From: a virus | DNA length: 53,261 bases | Virus record (IMG/VR): IMGVR_UViG_3300025646_000056 | Span: 1-53,261 of that record | Direction: 5' to 3' (one strand) | In this document: one piece after another, positions 1-7,433 of the stretch | How positions within the stretch are numbered: position 1 is the stretch's first letter | Layout of the letters: each line of letters opens with the position of its first letter | Position numbers and translations under genes: made by a program | The notes under the pieces: generated by a model | Told to the model about the DNA's origin: nothing | Databases searched by the model: none | Seen by the model: only the letters and a program-made list of their open reading frames with translations

Positions 1-207
1 AACCAAAATTCCTTCTCGAAGATGGTAGAACAGAAGGTAATCAAAACGAAATGCGAATACATGGAAGCTGTTCTCGATCTATGTGAACAACTAAACATCG
101 AACCGCAAATCGCAGCGAAGTTTCTCACGAAGCCAATCATTGAGAAGATACAAGTGGAGGGTGCCTCACAAAATCTATTACCAAAACAAAACAAATTACC
201 ATTTTGA
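1..207 (+). CDS. 33: gp33-like late transcription co-activator (5' end uncertain)
   Basis: A small protein whose frame is open to the left edge of the window. An ATG at 22 gives 61 residues, but no ribosome binding site is visible before it, so the true start may lie outside. In T4, gp33 bridges RNA polymerase (beta flap) and the sliding clamp so that gp55-containing polymerase can use late promoters. The core here (residues 10-45, with LDLCEQLNIEP and a following basic/hydrophobic helix) resembles the short gp33 proteins of marine T4-like phages as I remember them. It also sits just upstream of gp32, as gene 33 roughly does in T4, although gene 59 is absent between them. It ends in a Lys/Pro/Phe tail (KLPF) that could be a clamp-binding end. 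The assignment rests on short-sequence resemblance and position. The presence of gp55 and TATAAATA boxes in the same window makes it coherent. Confidence 0.6.
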   Translation, partial: NQNSFSKMVEQKVIKTKCEYMEAVLDLCEQLNIEPQIAAKFLTKPIIEKIQVEGASQNLLPKQNKLPF

Positions 208-209
208 TA

Positions 210-237
210 TTGACAAACACGAAATTTCAACTATACT
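210..237 (+). promoter_or_regulatory. sigma70-type promoter for gp32
   Basis: TTGACA at 210-215 and TATACT at 232-237 are separated by 16 bases. This is a near-perfect host sigma70-type promoter ending 28 bases before the gp32 start, with an AAGGAG ribosome binding site following. It lies in the 58-base gap after the gp33-like gene and would let gp32 be transcribed early, independent of late transcription. Confidence 0.8.
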
Positions 238-265
238 TTAAACACACGAAATAAGGAGACATAAT

Positions 266-1162
266 ATGTCATTCAAGGATCTCAAAAAGCGTTCAAACAC
301 TTCCATCGAAAAGCTCAATGCCGAGATGGAGAAGCTCAACAAGGGTGGCGAATCGTACAAGGACGATCGGTTCTGGCGCCCATCACAGGATCAGGCGGGT
401 AACGGATACGCCGTGATTCGTTTCCTTCCGCCTTCGGATGGAGAAGACCTGCCGTGGTGTCGTCTGTTCTCCCATGCGTTCAAGGGACCAGGCGGTTGGT
501 ACATCGAGAACTCGCGTACGACTCTCGGTGACAAGGATCCCGTGTCAGAGATGAACACTCGTCTCTGGAACAGTGGTCTGGAATCGGACAAGGATATTGC
601 TCGGGATCGTAAGCGTAAGCTGAACTACATCTCGAACATCTATGTTGTGTCCGATCCGTCGAACCCAGAGAACGAAGGAAAGGTTTTCCTTTACAAGTAT
701 GGCAAGAAGATTTTCGACAAGATCAACGAGGCCATGAACCCTGAGTTTGAGGATGAGAACGCAGTCAATCCGTTCGACTTCTGGGCAGGTGCTAACTTCC
801 GACTGAAGATTCGTAAGGTGGCTGGTTACACCAACTACGACAAGTCCGAGTTTGAGCAACCATCTGCTCTACACGAAGACGATGAAGTGCTTGAGAAGAT
901 TTACAACTCGCAGCACAAGCTGAATGAGTTTACCGATGCTTCCAACTTCAAGTCTTATGAAGAACTCAAGGAGAAGCTCGACAAGGTTCTGACTGGAACC
1001 GAGTACGCTTCAAAGGCAGAGAACACTCGTCTCGACGATGAGTATGAAGAGCGAACTTCACCTAGCATGCCCGAAAAGGCGGCTTCTTCGGCACCGACGA
1101 TTGAGCCGGAGGAGGAGGACGATGCGATGTCCTACTTTGAACGCCTTGCGAACGAGGGTTGA
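266..1162 (+). CDS. 32: Single-stranded DNA-binding protein gp32
   Basis: Coats single-stranded DNA during phage replication, recombination and repair and organises the replisome. The protein is 298 residues (T4: 301). It has a basic N-terminal region (residues 1-20), the OB-fold core with the AGNGYAVIRFLP stretch (44-55), the basic KRK (116-118) at the position of the T4 LAST motif, the ENEGKVF/KYGKKIFDKIN segment (135-153), and a long acidic tail from about residue 255 ending in an EEEDD cluster, as expected for the protein-interaction tail. The T4 zinc site is largely gone. His70 matches T4 His64, but the three cysteine positions are Ser83 and non-cysteine residues around 90-100, so the protein probably folds without zinc, as in marine relatives. 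Its own sigma70 promoter precedes it and a strong terminator follows. Codon use is richer in C-ending codons than in the neighbouring tail genes, fitting high expression. Confidence 0.97.
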   Translation: MSFKDLKKRSNTSIEKLNAEMEKLNKGGESYKDDRFWRPSQDQAGNGYAVIRFLPPSDGEDLPWCRLFSHAFKGPGGWYIENSRTTLGDKDPVSEMNTRLWNSGLESDKDIARDRKRKLNYISNIYVVSDPSNPENEGKVFLYKYGKKIFDKINEAMNPEFEDENAVNPFDFWAGANFRLKIRKVAGYTNYDKSEFEQPSALHEDDEVLEKIYNSQHKLNEFTDASNFKSYEELKEKLDKVLTGTEYASKAENTRLDDEYEERTSPSMPEKAASSAPTIEPEEEDDAMSYFERLANEG

Positions 1163-1181
1163 CCAACCCTTAAGGTGAAGG

Positions 1182-1210
1182 AGAGGGGTCTTCGGACCCC
1201 TCTTTTTTTT
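1182..1210 (+). terminator. Rho-independent terminator of gp32
   Basis: A 9-bp perfect stem (AGAGGGGTC at 1182-1190 with GACCCCTCT at 1195-1203) closed by a UUCG tetraloop (1191-1194), followed by a run of eight T (1203-1210). It begins 20 bases after the gp32 stop. The reverse strand has no T-run after the stem, so it should not stop the converging tail operon, whose last stop codon overlaps the T-run. Confidence 0.95.
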
Positions 1211-2990
1211 ATGCAAGTCTAAATCCAGAACCAAAGATACCAGCGATTGAATCCGATTGTCTTCTCTCTGGTGAGGTATAGACAGTGGTGGAAGAAGCGT
1301 TAGTAATGGTATCTCCCTGACGAATATTTTGTGATATTTGCCCCTGTCCAGTTTCTTTAATTTCTGTTTGTAACTCTTTTGATGTTACTTCGGATGTTTC
1401 AAGATCACTTGCACCTACATTCACACTACCCATCAATTCTGGTTTTGGTGTGATTTGAATGACATGCCTTAATCCAGCGTCATCATTGTGTGTTATCACT
1501 TGGATATCTGTGACTTCTTTTAATTGTTCGTCTGAAGCCGCAGAGAATGCTGGATTGGTTTTTCTGAAAGTTTCGTATGCTTCTGTTATTGAGTCCCTGT
1601 AAAACTCTGTTCGATCATATGAAGAAACAAATTCGTTTCTTCTTTTCATTAATTCATTTTCTTCATCTGTATACGTTGGTCGTGAGACACCAAATGCACC
1701 AAATCCCGGAGTTGCACTAGTACGACTTATATACTCAGAAAGTTTCTTATCCGCTTTTATCAAAGTTTCTGTTTCTTCTTGTGTCAGGCTGTCTAAGAAT
1801 TCTTCCTTTGCAACTTGTTTAAGAACTCTCTCACTTGTAATGGAATCTGAGGCTACAGTTACTGTTGCTCTTCTGTTTAGTCTATTTTCTCTTTCCTGTT
1901 GAAACTCTTCTTCTGTTATTAGAGGTTCTAAATTCTCTCTACTGAATATTTGTTTTGCTTGAGCAACTGTAACCGTTTCCAATGACATGGTAGATGGATT
2001 TAATATAGAAACTAATTGATCCTCTTCCTTAGATGAAAGGACCGTTTGAGTTTTTTCATTTTCTTCGAGTAACATCGTTACTAATTCTGCTTGTGTCCCG
2101 CTGAATCCTCTCCCGAACAATCTTCCTTCTTCCCTTTGTTTATCTAATGATCGTTGTTCTGATAACATCGTCTCTGTTTCTTTTTCGATATTAACAAGGT
2201 CTTGTATACCTTCGAATATTTTATATGCTAAGACTGCGATGGTTGCACCCAAAGCAACAACACCAAGAACCGCAGCAATTGGACCCAAAGCTGCCATTAA
2301 AGTTGTTCCTAATCCGCTCAACAATCCTCCAAGAGAACCCAAAATACCACTGAAGGAAGCTAATAAAGCCTTTGGATCTTTGAAGAAACCGAGAAGAGTA
2401 CTAAAAATACCTTTAGATTCTTCTTGATCTTCTTTTATACTTTCTGTACCCTCTACGATCTTTTCTTGTTTTCTAGAATTTTCTCTTTCGTTTTCTAGAC
2501 GATCTAATTTATCGAATTTTTCATTTGATCGTCCTTCCATCAGTATTTGTTTTATTCCTTCTAGTGTCGAGAGCATTTGCACAAATATATCAGAGTTTGT
2601 ATTGTTATCCTCTGGTGTTTCTATGATCTCATTTTTCTTTCGATTTTTTTCTGTCGGCGTTCCTTCCATGTCTGATATGTCAGAACCATCAGAACCTAAA
2701 TTTTCAATGTTTAATTGTTTCTTTAATTGTTTTGCTTCTAATATTCCCTTCAAATCTTTGAAGATACCCATTCCTACTTGAACTTCTCTTGGTAAGAACC
2801 TAGAAAGATTAAATCTACCGATGGTTTGTTCTTTTATATAAGAACGAAATGAAGCTGGATCGTTTTTGGTTAAATTCTGTTCTCTCTTTTTTTCACTTGC
2901 TTGTTTAGCGAGAAGTTGATTTAACTTCTTTATCTCTTCTGTGTTCTTTTTTCGAGAGTTTGTGTTTTCAGTTGTTGATGGGTCGGCCAT
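1209..2990 (-). CDS. 29: Tail tape-measure protein (gp29-like)
   Basis: Probable tape measure and baseplate-hub protein, which sets tail-tube length and is ejected or released at infection. It has 593 residues, almost exactly the length of T4 gp29 (590), which would predict a T4-like tail length. The first ~190 residues are Lys/Glu-rich and helical-looking. Residues about 195-260 form a long Gly/Ala/Leu/Val hydrophobic stretch typical of tape measures, and the rest is charged and mostly helical. It is the last gene of the minus-strand block and directly follows the gp26-type chaperone with its -1 frame extension, the canonical chaperone-tape measure order of long-tailed phages. The start ATG is preceded by AAAGG. 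I see no strong sequence match to T4 gp29, so the call rests on length, composition and position. Confidence 0.72.
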   Translation of the reverse strand: MADPSTTENTNSRKKNTEEIKKLNQLLAKQASEKKREQNLTKNDPASFRSYIKEQTIGRFNLSRFLPREVQVGMGIFKDLKGILEAKQLKKQLNIENLGSDGSDISDMEGTPTEKNRKKNEIIETPEDNNTNSDIFVQMLSTLEGIKQILMEGRSNEKFDKLDRLENERENSRKQEKIVEGTESIKEDQEESKGIFSTLLGFFKDPKALLASFSGILGSLGGLLSGLGTTLMAALGPIAAVLGVVALGATIAVLAYKIFEGIQDLVNIEKETETMLSEQRSLDKQREEGRLFGRGFSGTQAELVTMLLEENEKTQTVLSSKEEDQLVSILNPSTMSLETVTVAQAKQIFSRENLEPLITEEEFQQERENRLNRRATVTVASDSITSERVLKQVAKEEFLDSLTQEETETLIKADKKLSEYISRTSATPGFGAFGVSRPTYTDEENELMKRRNEFVSSYDRTEFYRDSITEAYETFRKTNPAFSAASDEQLKEVTDIQVITHNDDAGLRHVIQITPKPELMGSVNVGASDLETSEVTSKELQTEIKETGQGQISQNIRQGDTITNASSTTVYTSPERRQSDSIAGIFGSGFRLA

Positions 2991-2992
2991 TC

Positions 2993-3187
2993 TTACATAC
3001 CTTTATTTTTTCTTAATCTTTGTTGTTCTTTCTGTTCTCTGATCCATTCTTGCAGTAGGATTATGTAAATTTCTCTTTCAAACGGCCACATTTCCTCTAG
3101 TTCTGTCAAGGAATAATTATGATGTTTCATCAAGGCAAAATTCAATTGATAATAGTTGGATATCGATTCGTGGGATAGGATCAGATA
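2993..3187 (-). CDS. -1 frameshift extension of the gp26-type tail assembly chaperone
   Basis: An open frame of 64 codons, in the -1 frame relative to the upstream gp26-like gene, begins at the last T of the T7 heptamer (3187) and ends with TAA at 2995-2993, three bases from the tape-measure ATG. In this frame a stop lies just upstream of the heptamer (the TAA in GGAGGTTAAG), and no ATG or GTG occurs before the internal Met at codon 20, which has no ribosome binding site. The extension is therefore best explained by frameshifting, giving a fusion of about 301 residues (237 + 64). The sequence contains FALMKHHNYSLTELEEMWPF followed by EREIY and a charged helix. This matches the usual pattern of tail-chaperone extensions, a His-containing helix then an aromatic/acidic 'W-P-F-E' turn and a Lys/Glu-rich end. 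The role is to hold the tape measure and recruit tube subunits. It may correspond positionally to T4 gp51. Confidence 0.75.
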   Translation of the reverse strand, partial: YLILSHESISNYYQLNFALMKHHNYSLTELEEMWPFEREIYIILLQEWIREQKEQQRLRKNKGM

Positions 3188-3897
3188 AAAAAATCTTGTA
3201 TATCCTTAACCTCCAGTAACTTCTCTTCGGTTGGACATGAAACTTTATCTTGATATATTAAATATGGAGTAGAGTCAAAAAACTCTTCGAGTAATTTTAT
3301 TTTATCGACTGGGAAATTACTAACGAAATCTTTTAGTTCTTCAAAGTCCACATCTTTCGGATCATATACTGTGTCGTTGTCCGCAATTGATTTGATACTT
3401 CTAGCAATTGTTTCGATGATCAATTCAATGTGGTTTTCTTTCGATAACGACATTACATCTTCAATATTGAGAAGTCCCAGTTTAACAACAATTCCATCTG
3501 CAACATTGAAACTTTTTTCTGTTGTGTTTTTTGCATTCATGCACTTGATGTTATCAACATCAAACTCTACATCTATTTTTGTCCCACATGGGCATGTATA
3601 TTTCGCTTTGACTTTATCACCAACGGAAAGTGATCTGAGTTGAAGACATATGAACATAAAATCTGCTAAACACAGTTGCGAAATATCAATGTCTGTGATC
3701 ATACAAGATTCTATTAGTGTTCTAAATTCTGATAACATAAAGTTATCTACTTCATTTTTTTCTAAAACTTTTGATTGTTCAACAGCTAACAAAAGATTTT
3801 TCTGTTCCTTGACAGTGAAAGGTCTGATCTTTACTTTCTTTTTTAATACTGGTAGTTTTATTTCTACCTGTTTTAATGCAATCGTGGGTAAACTCAT
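3181..3897 (-). CDS. 26: gp26-like baseplate hub assembly protein / tail assembly chaperone, short form
   Basis: 238 residues, belonging by appearance to the T4 gp26 'baseplate' family. In T4 gp26 is needed for hub assembly; here its position between a tube-fold protein and the tape measure suggests a tail assembly chaperone. The N-terminus is a beta-rich segment (residues 5-30, KLPVLKKKVKIRPFTVKEQK), then a helical region. A small Cys cluster follows (CPCG at 102-105 and Cys119) that could bind a metal. The C-terminus ends in Asp-Phe-Phe-Ile at the slippery T-run. The ATG has a GGAG ribosome site 5 bases upstream. Most ribosomes should stop at TGA, while a fraction shifting -1 make the longer fusion described separately. 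Confidence 0.82.
   Translation of the reverse strand: MSLPTIALKQVEIKLPVLKKKVKIRPFTVKEQKNLLLAVEQSKVLEKNEVDNFMLSEFRTLIESCMITDIDISQLCLADFMFICLQLRSLSVGDKVKAKYTCPCGTKIDVEFDVDNIKCMNAKNTTEKSFNVADGIVVKLGLLNIEDVMSLSKENHIELIIETIARSIKSIADNDTVYDPKDVDFEELKDFVSNFPVDKIKLLEEFFDSTPYLIYQDKVSCPTEEKLLEVKDIQDFFI
3187..3214 (-). promoter_or_regulatory. Programmed -1 frameshift site (T TTT TTT) with internal Shine-Dalgarno-like sequences
   Basis: Read on the minus strand, seven T (3193 to 3187) lie in phase as T TTT TTT, so that both tRNA-Phe codons can re-pair after a one-base backward slip. The zero-frame stop TGA is only two codons downstream. Two Shine-Dalgarno-like sequences lie upstream on the mRNA: AAGGA (3207 to 3203), 9 bases before the heptamer, and GGAGG (3214 to 3210), 16 bases before it. 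Such internal sites are known to stimulate -1 shifting (as in dnaX). No convincing pseudoknot was found downstream. Confidence 0.75.
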
Positions 3898-3909
3898 AAT
3901 ATCTCCATG

Positions 3910-4548
3910 TTATCGAATGAAGTCAGGATTGAAATCGCTTCCTGCGTTGAAAGACGATGTTGGATCATCTATCGAACCAATACCAACATTTGTACTGCGA
4001 AAAGTGATCCATTTTCTATAAGAGAATGAAACACTGTATCTAACATAATCATTTTGTGCGGTATTTGTCATTTGAATTTCAGTTAAGGACTCAGGCCAGA
4101 CATCAAATAATTTGTATGTAATTGGACTGCTTTCCATTTCGAAATCGTTTTTTAATTTTGTTTTTGTTCTGATTGATATTTCAATTTCTTTTGCAACATA
4201 ATCGTCTTGGAATTGAACTAAATTATCTGCATTAGAAATTACAGCTTCGTGCCATCCGTGTATGCTATCAAAGACCTTATCCTTTTTTCTCAACAGAACG
4301 GTAAAATTTATTTCGCCTGGGAAGGTAGAAACATAAGGAAAGTTTCTAAGAGGTCCACCATAATATACTGGTTGTTTTGAATACGTTTTTGCTGGTAATG
4401 AAAAATCTTGAACCAAGTCAGAAAACCTTCTGGTCGTTTCTAGATCGAACCACGGTTCTTTCAAAATATTTATTTGAAACTCATACGGTTTAACTAAACC
4501 TTGGCCAGATTGTAACAGTGTTTTTAGTTTAGTTATTCCGTAGTTCAT
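3910..4548 (-). CDS. Tail-tube-fold baseplate protein (gp54-like tube initiator)
   Basis: 212 residues with the look of the gp19/gp54 tail-tube family. After a short N-terminal part comes a beta-rich segment (KPYEFQINI, then ...SLPAKTYS), a helix with an aromatic pair (HGWHEAV near residue 100), and the usual C-terminal signature of an acidic strand, DVWPESLTEIQM, followed by an alternating strand ending SFSYRKW. The same 'D-x-WP-x-S/T-x-x-E/D-I' element is present in gp19 (38551-39120) and in the 47422-47982 protein. In T4 gp54 sits on gp48 and starts tube polymerisation. Here the gene directly precedes the gp26-type chaperone and tape measure. It could be gp54 or another tube-fold hub component; fold confidence is higher than the exact name. 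Confidence 0.58.
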   Translation of the reverse strand: MNYGITKLKTLLQSGQGLVKPYEFQINILKEPWFDLETTRRFSDLVQDFSLPAKTYSKQPVYYGGPLRNFPYVSTFPGEINFTVLLRKKDKVFDSIHGWHEAVISNADNLVQFQDDYVAKEIEISIRTKTKLKNDFEMESSPITYKLFDVWPESLTEIQMTNTAQNDYVRYSVSFSYRKWITFRSTNVGIGSIDDPTSSFNAGSDFNPDFIR

Positions 4549-5198
4549 TGTTGTGTTCCTAGAATTTTTCTGATTTGTGTATTAACATCCATGTATACAG
4601 AATTTTCTTTTCTTCTCATGAACTTCTGTGTTGGTATAACAATAGCACTCTCCCAGTATTTAGGGTCTATTTCGTAGACAGAAGAACGAATTCTTTCTGT
4701 TTTGTATTTTTTGATACAAACAATATTCCTTGCAAATCTCTTTTGACTTTTTAACATATCATAATATAAACGAAATCTGCTATTTTCTCCTAATGTTTTA
4801 TCCGTCAACAATGAAAACATGGAGTAATATGCCATCAGTCTATGGGTTGGTGGAAGATAATGAAAATTCATTCCTATTACTTCATTTTTGTTTGGGACGT
4901 TGAGTATAAAAATCAAAGGGTTCATGTCAAAATAAGGAAGTTCAGAATACGTTTTTGGTATATACCGAAAAGATACCATCTTACCAATTTCTGTGATTAC
5001 TTCTGGTTTGAATTGGTTTCTATTCCTTATTTTTTGACTATATTTTTTGAATATTTCCACATCATATTTTCGAGTACCAAACATTTTAGCAGATGATTGA
5101 AATAGTTTTTGTGTTGAGATTGGAGTGTTTCTTGTTTTAGTTCTTTGAGACTCAAGAAGACTCATCGGATCGCTCTCTAACTGATCTGATTTGTTCAT
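4545..5198 (-). CDS. Conserved T4-like phage protein of unknown function (possible gp2-type DNA end protector)
   Basis: 217 residues, overlapping gp4 upstream and the tube-fold gene downstream by 4 bases each, so translationally coupled. A disordered N-terminus (1-30) is followed by a basic region rich in Lys/Arg/Tyr. The central motif is SELPYFDMNPLIFIL then GMNFHYLPPTHRLMAYYSM, and the end is Lys/Arg-rich with an aromatic DPKYWESAIVIPTQKF stretch. I recall similar proteins with a 'GLNLHYLP' motif in marine T4-like phages, but not with a secure function. In T4 the gene next to gene 4 is gene 2, whose product protects packaged DNA ends, so gp2 is a candidate on position and basic composition only. 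Confidence 0.5.
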   Translation of the reverse strand: MNKSDQLESDPMSLLESQRTKTRNTPISTQKLFQSSAKMFGTRKYDVEIFKKYSQKIRNRNQFKPEVITEIGKMVSFRYIPKTYSELPYFDMNPLIFILNVPNKNEVIGMNFHYLPPTHRLMAYYSMFSLLTDKTLGENSRFRLYYDMLKSQKRFARNIVCIKKYKTERIRSSVYEIDPKYWESAIVIPTQKFMRRKENSVYMDVNTQIRKILGTQQ

Positions 5199-5641
5199 TT
5201 ATTATCCTTCTTGAAAAGAGTATCTTCTGTGATTATCTTAAATTCCCAACCTCTTGATTCTGCGACTTTCTTAGCTGCTTCCCATTTTGCTTGATTTACC
5301 GCCCATGTTTTTGATTCAGATATGAATGTTTTAGTTGGTTTATCTGGTTTCTTTGGCGGAGAACATTGTTTTTTTGGTTTGACTTCAATCAGTATAGTTT
5401 TGATTTTTCCTGTTTTGTCTTTTATTTCAGTGTAAAAATCAACATAGTATCTGTGTTTTTTCCCGTCGATTGGCGAAGTATAAATGATAACAACTTCTTC
5501 AGAACCCCAACGGAGGACGGAAGGATTGTTATCCATCCAGTTCATAACTTTTCTTTCCCATAACGAACGATAAATACATTGGGTGGGATTGCCAATATAC
5601 TTGGATGGATTTTGGGGTGTGTATTTGCCTTTATATGCCAT
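5195..5641 (-). CDS. 4: Head completion protein gp4 (PD-(D/E)XK nuclease fold)
   Basis: 148 residues (T4 about 150) with the whole T4 gp4 pattern: MAYKGKYTP and NPSKY at the start, YRSLWERKVMNW (24-35), the conserved HRYYVDFY (63-70) and ILIEVKPKK (83-91), then AVNQAKWEAA and GWEFKIITED near the end. Glu29, Asp68, Glu86 and Lys88 form the catalytic pattern of PD-(D/E)XK/TnsA-like nucleases. In T4, gp4 acts late in head maturation on filled heads before tail joining. It is the first gene of the minus-strand block. AGGAG lies 4 bases before the ATG, and its neighbour overlaps the stop by 4 bases. Confidence 0.93.
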   Translation of the reverse strand: MAYKGKYTPQNPSKYIGNPTQCIYRSLWERKVMNWMDNNPSVLRWGSEEVVIIYTSPIDGKKHRYYVDFYTEIKDKTGKIKTILIEVKPKKQCSPPKKPDKPTKTFISESKTWAVNQAKWEAAKKVAESRGWEFKIITEDTLFKKDNK

Positions 5642-5670
5642 AACACTCCTATATATGTCAGGGGGTTTTC
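5642..5670. promoter_or_regulatory. Divergent intergenic region, possible bidirectional late promoter
   Basis: Only 29 bases separate the start codons of gp4 (minus) and the gp48-like gene (plus). They hold a ribosome site for each gene (AGGAG on the minus strand, AGGGGG on the plus strand) and an almost symmetrical AT core, TATATATG (5650-5657), reading CATATATA on the other strand. This resembles the TATAAATA late box in both directions but matches it imperfectly. Start sites would lie close to the ribosome sites, so the real promoters may instead be inside the flanking genes. Confidence 0.35.
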
Positions 5671-6609
5671 ATGCAAGATTTATACTTTCCGAACGACATA
5701 AAAACAAATAAAGAGTATCCATCAAAAATTCGTTTTAGAATTTGGGATCAAACCTCATTAGAAGGTGATCCAACTACAACCATTGTTCTTCCTGTTCCTG
5801 TTGCGTTATCAAACAACTATGGTGTGAATTTTGATGATATTGAAGTTGGACTTCTCGGTAGAATTTTTCAGAAGACCGGTGCAGAAGTCGTTAATCAGTT
5901 TGCAGAAGGTAAAACTAGCATCACTACAGTTGGAACTCAAGCTGCTTTGGATTTGATGACAAATAGTGTCGCCGGGGCAGGTGCTTTGTTTTTAGATAGT
6001 GATCCCGGTAAATTTGTAAGAGGAAAGTTAGGTGCAAGTGTCAATAGAGCAGGACAACTTACCGTCAATAAACCAAACAACAGAACTTTTTCTTTTAGAT
6101 TTGAGATGGTCCCTCAAAACGAAAAAGAAGCACAAATGATCGAGTCTATAATTCAAGTATTGAAGGTCGCGATGCACCCACCAACAGACGCAGGGACAGA
6201 AGCTAGTCTTGGCGGTGCCGCAGGCTTTTTCTATTTTAACCCAGCAAAATTCCAAATAGACTTTCTGTTTTCTGGGGATGAACTCAATAAAAAGTTATTT
6301 AGGACATGGTATTGTTTTCTAACATCGATGGAAGTGAATTATCACAACGCTGGAGCCCCTGCTTATATGCCTGGTGGGTATCAAGCAAACAAGTCCATCA
6401 GTTTGAACTTTACAGAAATAAGTCCATTGTCAAGAGGTGCATTGAAGAGTGCAGAATTTGGCACGGACGGAGAACTCCTCAACATGACATCTAACTTCGG
6501 TGATTCGCGAACCATTTCTGATGTTGCATACGAAGCTCTCGGTACAGTAGCTGCACAAGGAAATGCTTTCGGTAATGTTGTTCTCGATGCCGCAGGAGGA
6601 AATGAATAA
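5671..6609 (+). CDS. 48: Baseplate tail-tube cap / tube initiator (gp48-like)
   Basis: 312 residues. This protein caps the baseplate hub and, with gp54, begins tail-tube polymerisation. An N-terminal beta part (PSKIRFRIWDQ, then TTTIVLPVPVAL) surrounds a long Gly/Ala-rich central segment (about 60-130). The C-terminal half carries the tube-type core: RTFSFRFEMVPQNEKEAQMI, a helix, FNPAKFQIDFLF, and FLTSMEVNYH through SLNFTEISPLSR. This layout and the neighbouring gp53 agree with gp48 in marine T4-like phages. It begins the plus-strand baseplate operon, with AGGGGG before the ATG, and its stop overlaps the gp53 start by one base. gp54 is the main alternative. Confidence 0.75.
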   Translation: MQDLYFPNDIKTNKEYPSKIRFRIWDQTSLEGDPTTTIVLPVPVALSNNYGVNFDDIEVGLLGRIFQKTGAEVVNQFAEGKTSITTVGTQAALDLMTNSVAGAGALFLDSDPGKFVRGKLGASVNRAGQLTVNKPNNRTFSFRFEMVPQNEKEAQMIESIIQVLKVAMHPPTDAGTEASLGGAAGFFYFNPAKFQIDFLFSGDELNKKLFRTWYCFLTSMEVNYHNAGAPAYMPGGYQANKSISLNFTEISPLSRGALKSAEFGTDGELLNMTSNFGDSRTISDVAYEALGTVAAQGNAFGNVVLDAAGGNE

Positions 6610-7433
6610 TGACTTACTTTAAGACATTTCCAAAAACAGATTACGAATACACTAAAAGAATATCAAAAAAAGCAGTAGATATTCTTAGAAGAAATATCGT
6701 AGTCAAAGAGTTGTTAGATTCAAATCAATATGAATTACTGTATATAAACGAGAGTCAGACACCGCAAAGTCTGGCATTTAAATTATACGGTGACGCTAAA
6801 CTCCAGTGGTCAATTCTTTTATTCAATGAAATTATAAATCCATTCTATGATTGGCCTGTTACTGAGGACAAACTGATCAGAAGAATGAATGCAAAATACA
6901 AGGGCATTTCTTTATTTGTAACGAACAATGAAATAACAGATTTGGATTCTGTTTCCGTGAATACCAAAACAGAAAACGCATCATATGTTGTAGGTCAACA
7001 GGTGTATGTTTATGAATCAGGCGGTGATCCTATCGGTAATGGAGTTCTGTATGAATATGACAGAACCGTTGGTCACATGAAGATAGATGGAGTTGATTCA
7101 TTTACTCTTTCTGCTGGTGATTATATCACGGATGTCAATGGAAACAAAAAGATGTTCATCGGAAGAAAATTTGATGTTGTCCGAGACAGTCTTTGGTACT
7201 TCATCGACGATGATAAAATCATAAGAAACCCATATGAAAAAATAGGGACCACCAAACTGATAGACTTGTATGTGAGTAAAGATAGTTTGGCTATCACAAA
7301 CCAAAATATCAATATCGTTTCAATAGATCAATATGAAAAGGCATTGAACGATAACAATAGACTTATTAAAATTCCAAATCGTTCAGTTATTTCTGCTATG
7401 AATCTTAAATTACGAGAGTTGAATCTAAGATGA
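6609..7433 (+). CDS. 53: Baseplate wedge subunit gp53
   Basis: Wedge protein that joins neighbouring wedges around the hub. 274 residues, longer than T4 gp53 (196). The N-terminus has the typical TYFKTFPKTDY, a Leu-rich segment, then QTPQSLAFKLYGDAKLQWSI and NPFYDWPVTEDKL (about 50-90), equivalent to the T4 'YGNPQLYWVLL...YDPYYGW' region (also found in LysM-like proteins). The C-terminus (YEKALNDNNRLIKIPNRSVI) matches the T4 end 'YEAAVLENEKLRQIKII'. The extra ~80 residues lie between them (about 100-200) and look beta-rich. It overlaps the next gene by 4 bases. Confidence 0.9.
   Translation: MTYFKTFPKTDYEYTKRISKKAVDILRRNIVVKELLDSNQYELLYINESQTPQSLAFKLYGDAKLQWSILLFNEIINPFYDWPVTEDKLIRRMNAKYKGISLFVTNNEITDLDSVSVNTKTENASYVVGQQVYVYESGGDPIGNGVLYEYDRTVGHMKIDGVDSFTLSAGDYITDVNGNKKMFIGRKFDVVRDSLWYFIDDDKIIRNPYEKIGTTKLIDLYVSKDSLAITNQNINIVSIDQYEKALNDNNRLIKIPNRSVISAMNLKLRELNLR

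Noticed and set aside
545-859. Long reverse-strand frames inside gp32 and many structural genes
   Set aside because: They overlap strongly conserved genes on the other strand, lack ribosome sites and have unnatural composition.
1182-1210. gp32 terminator acting in both directions
   Set aside because: There is no T-run on the minus strand after the stem, so it is one-directional.
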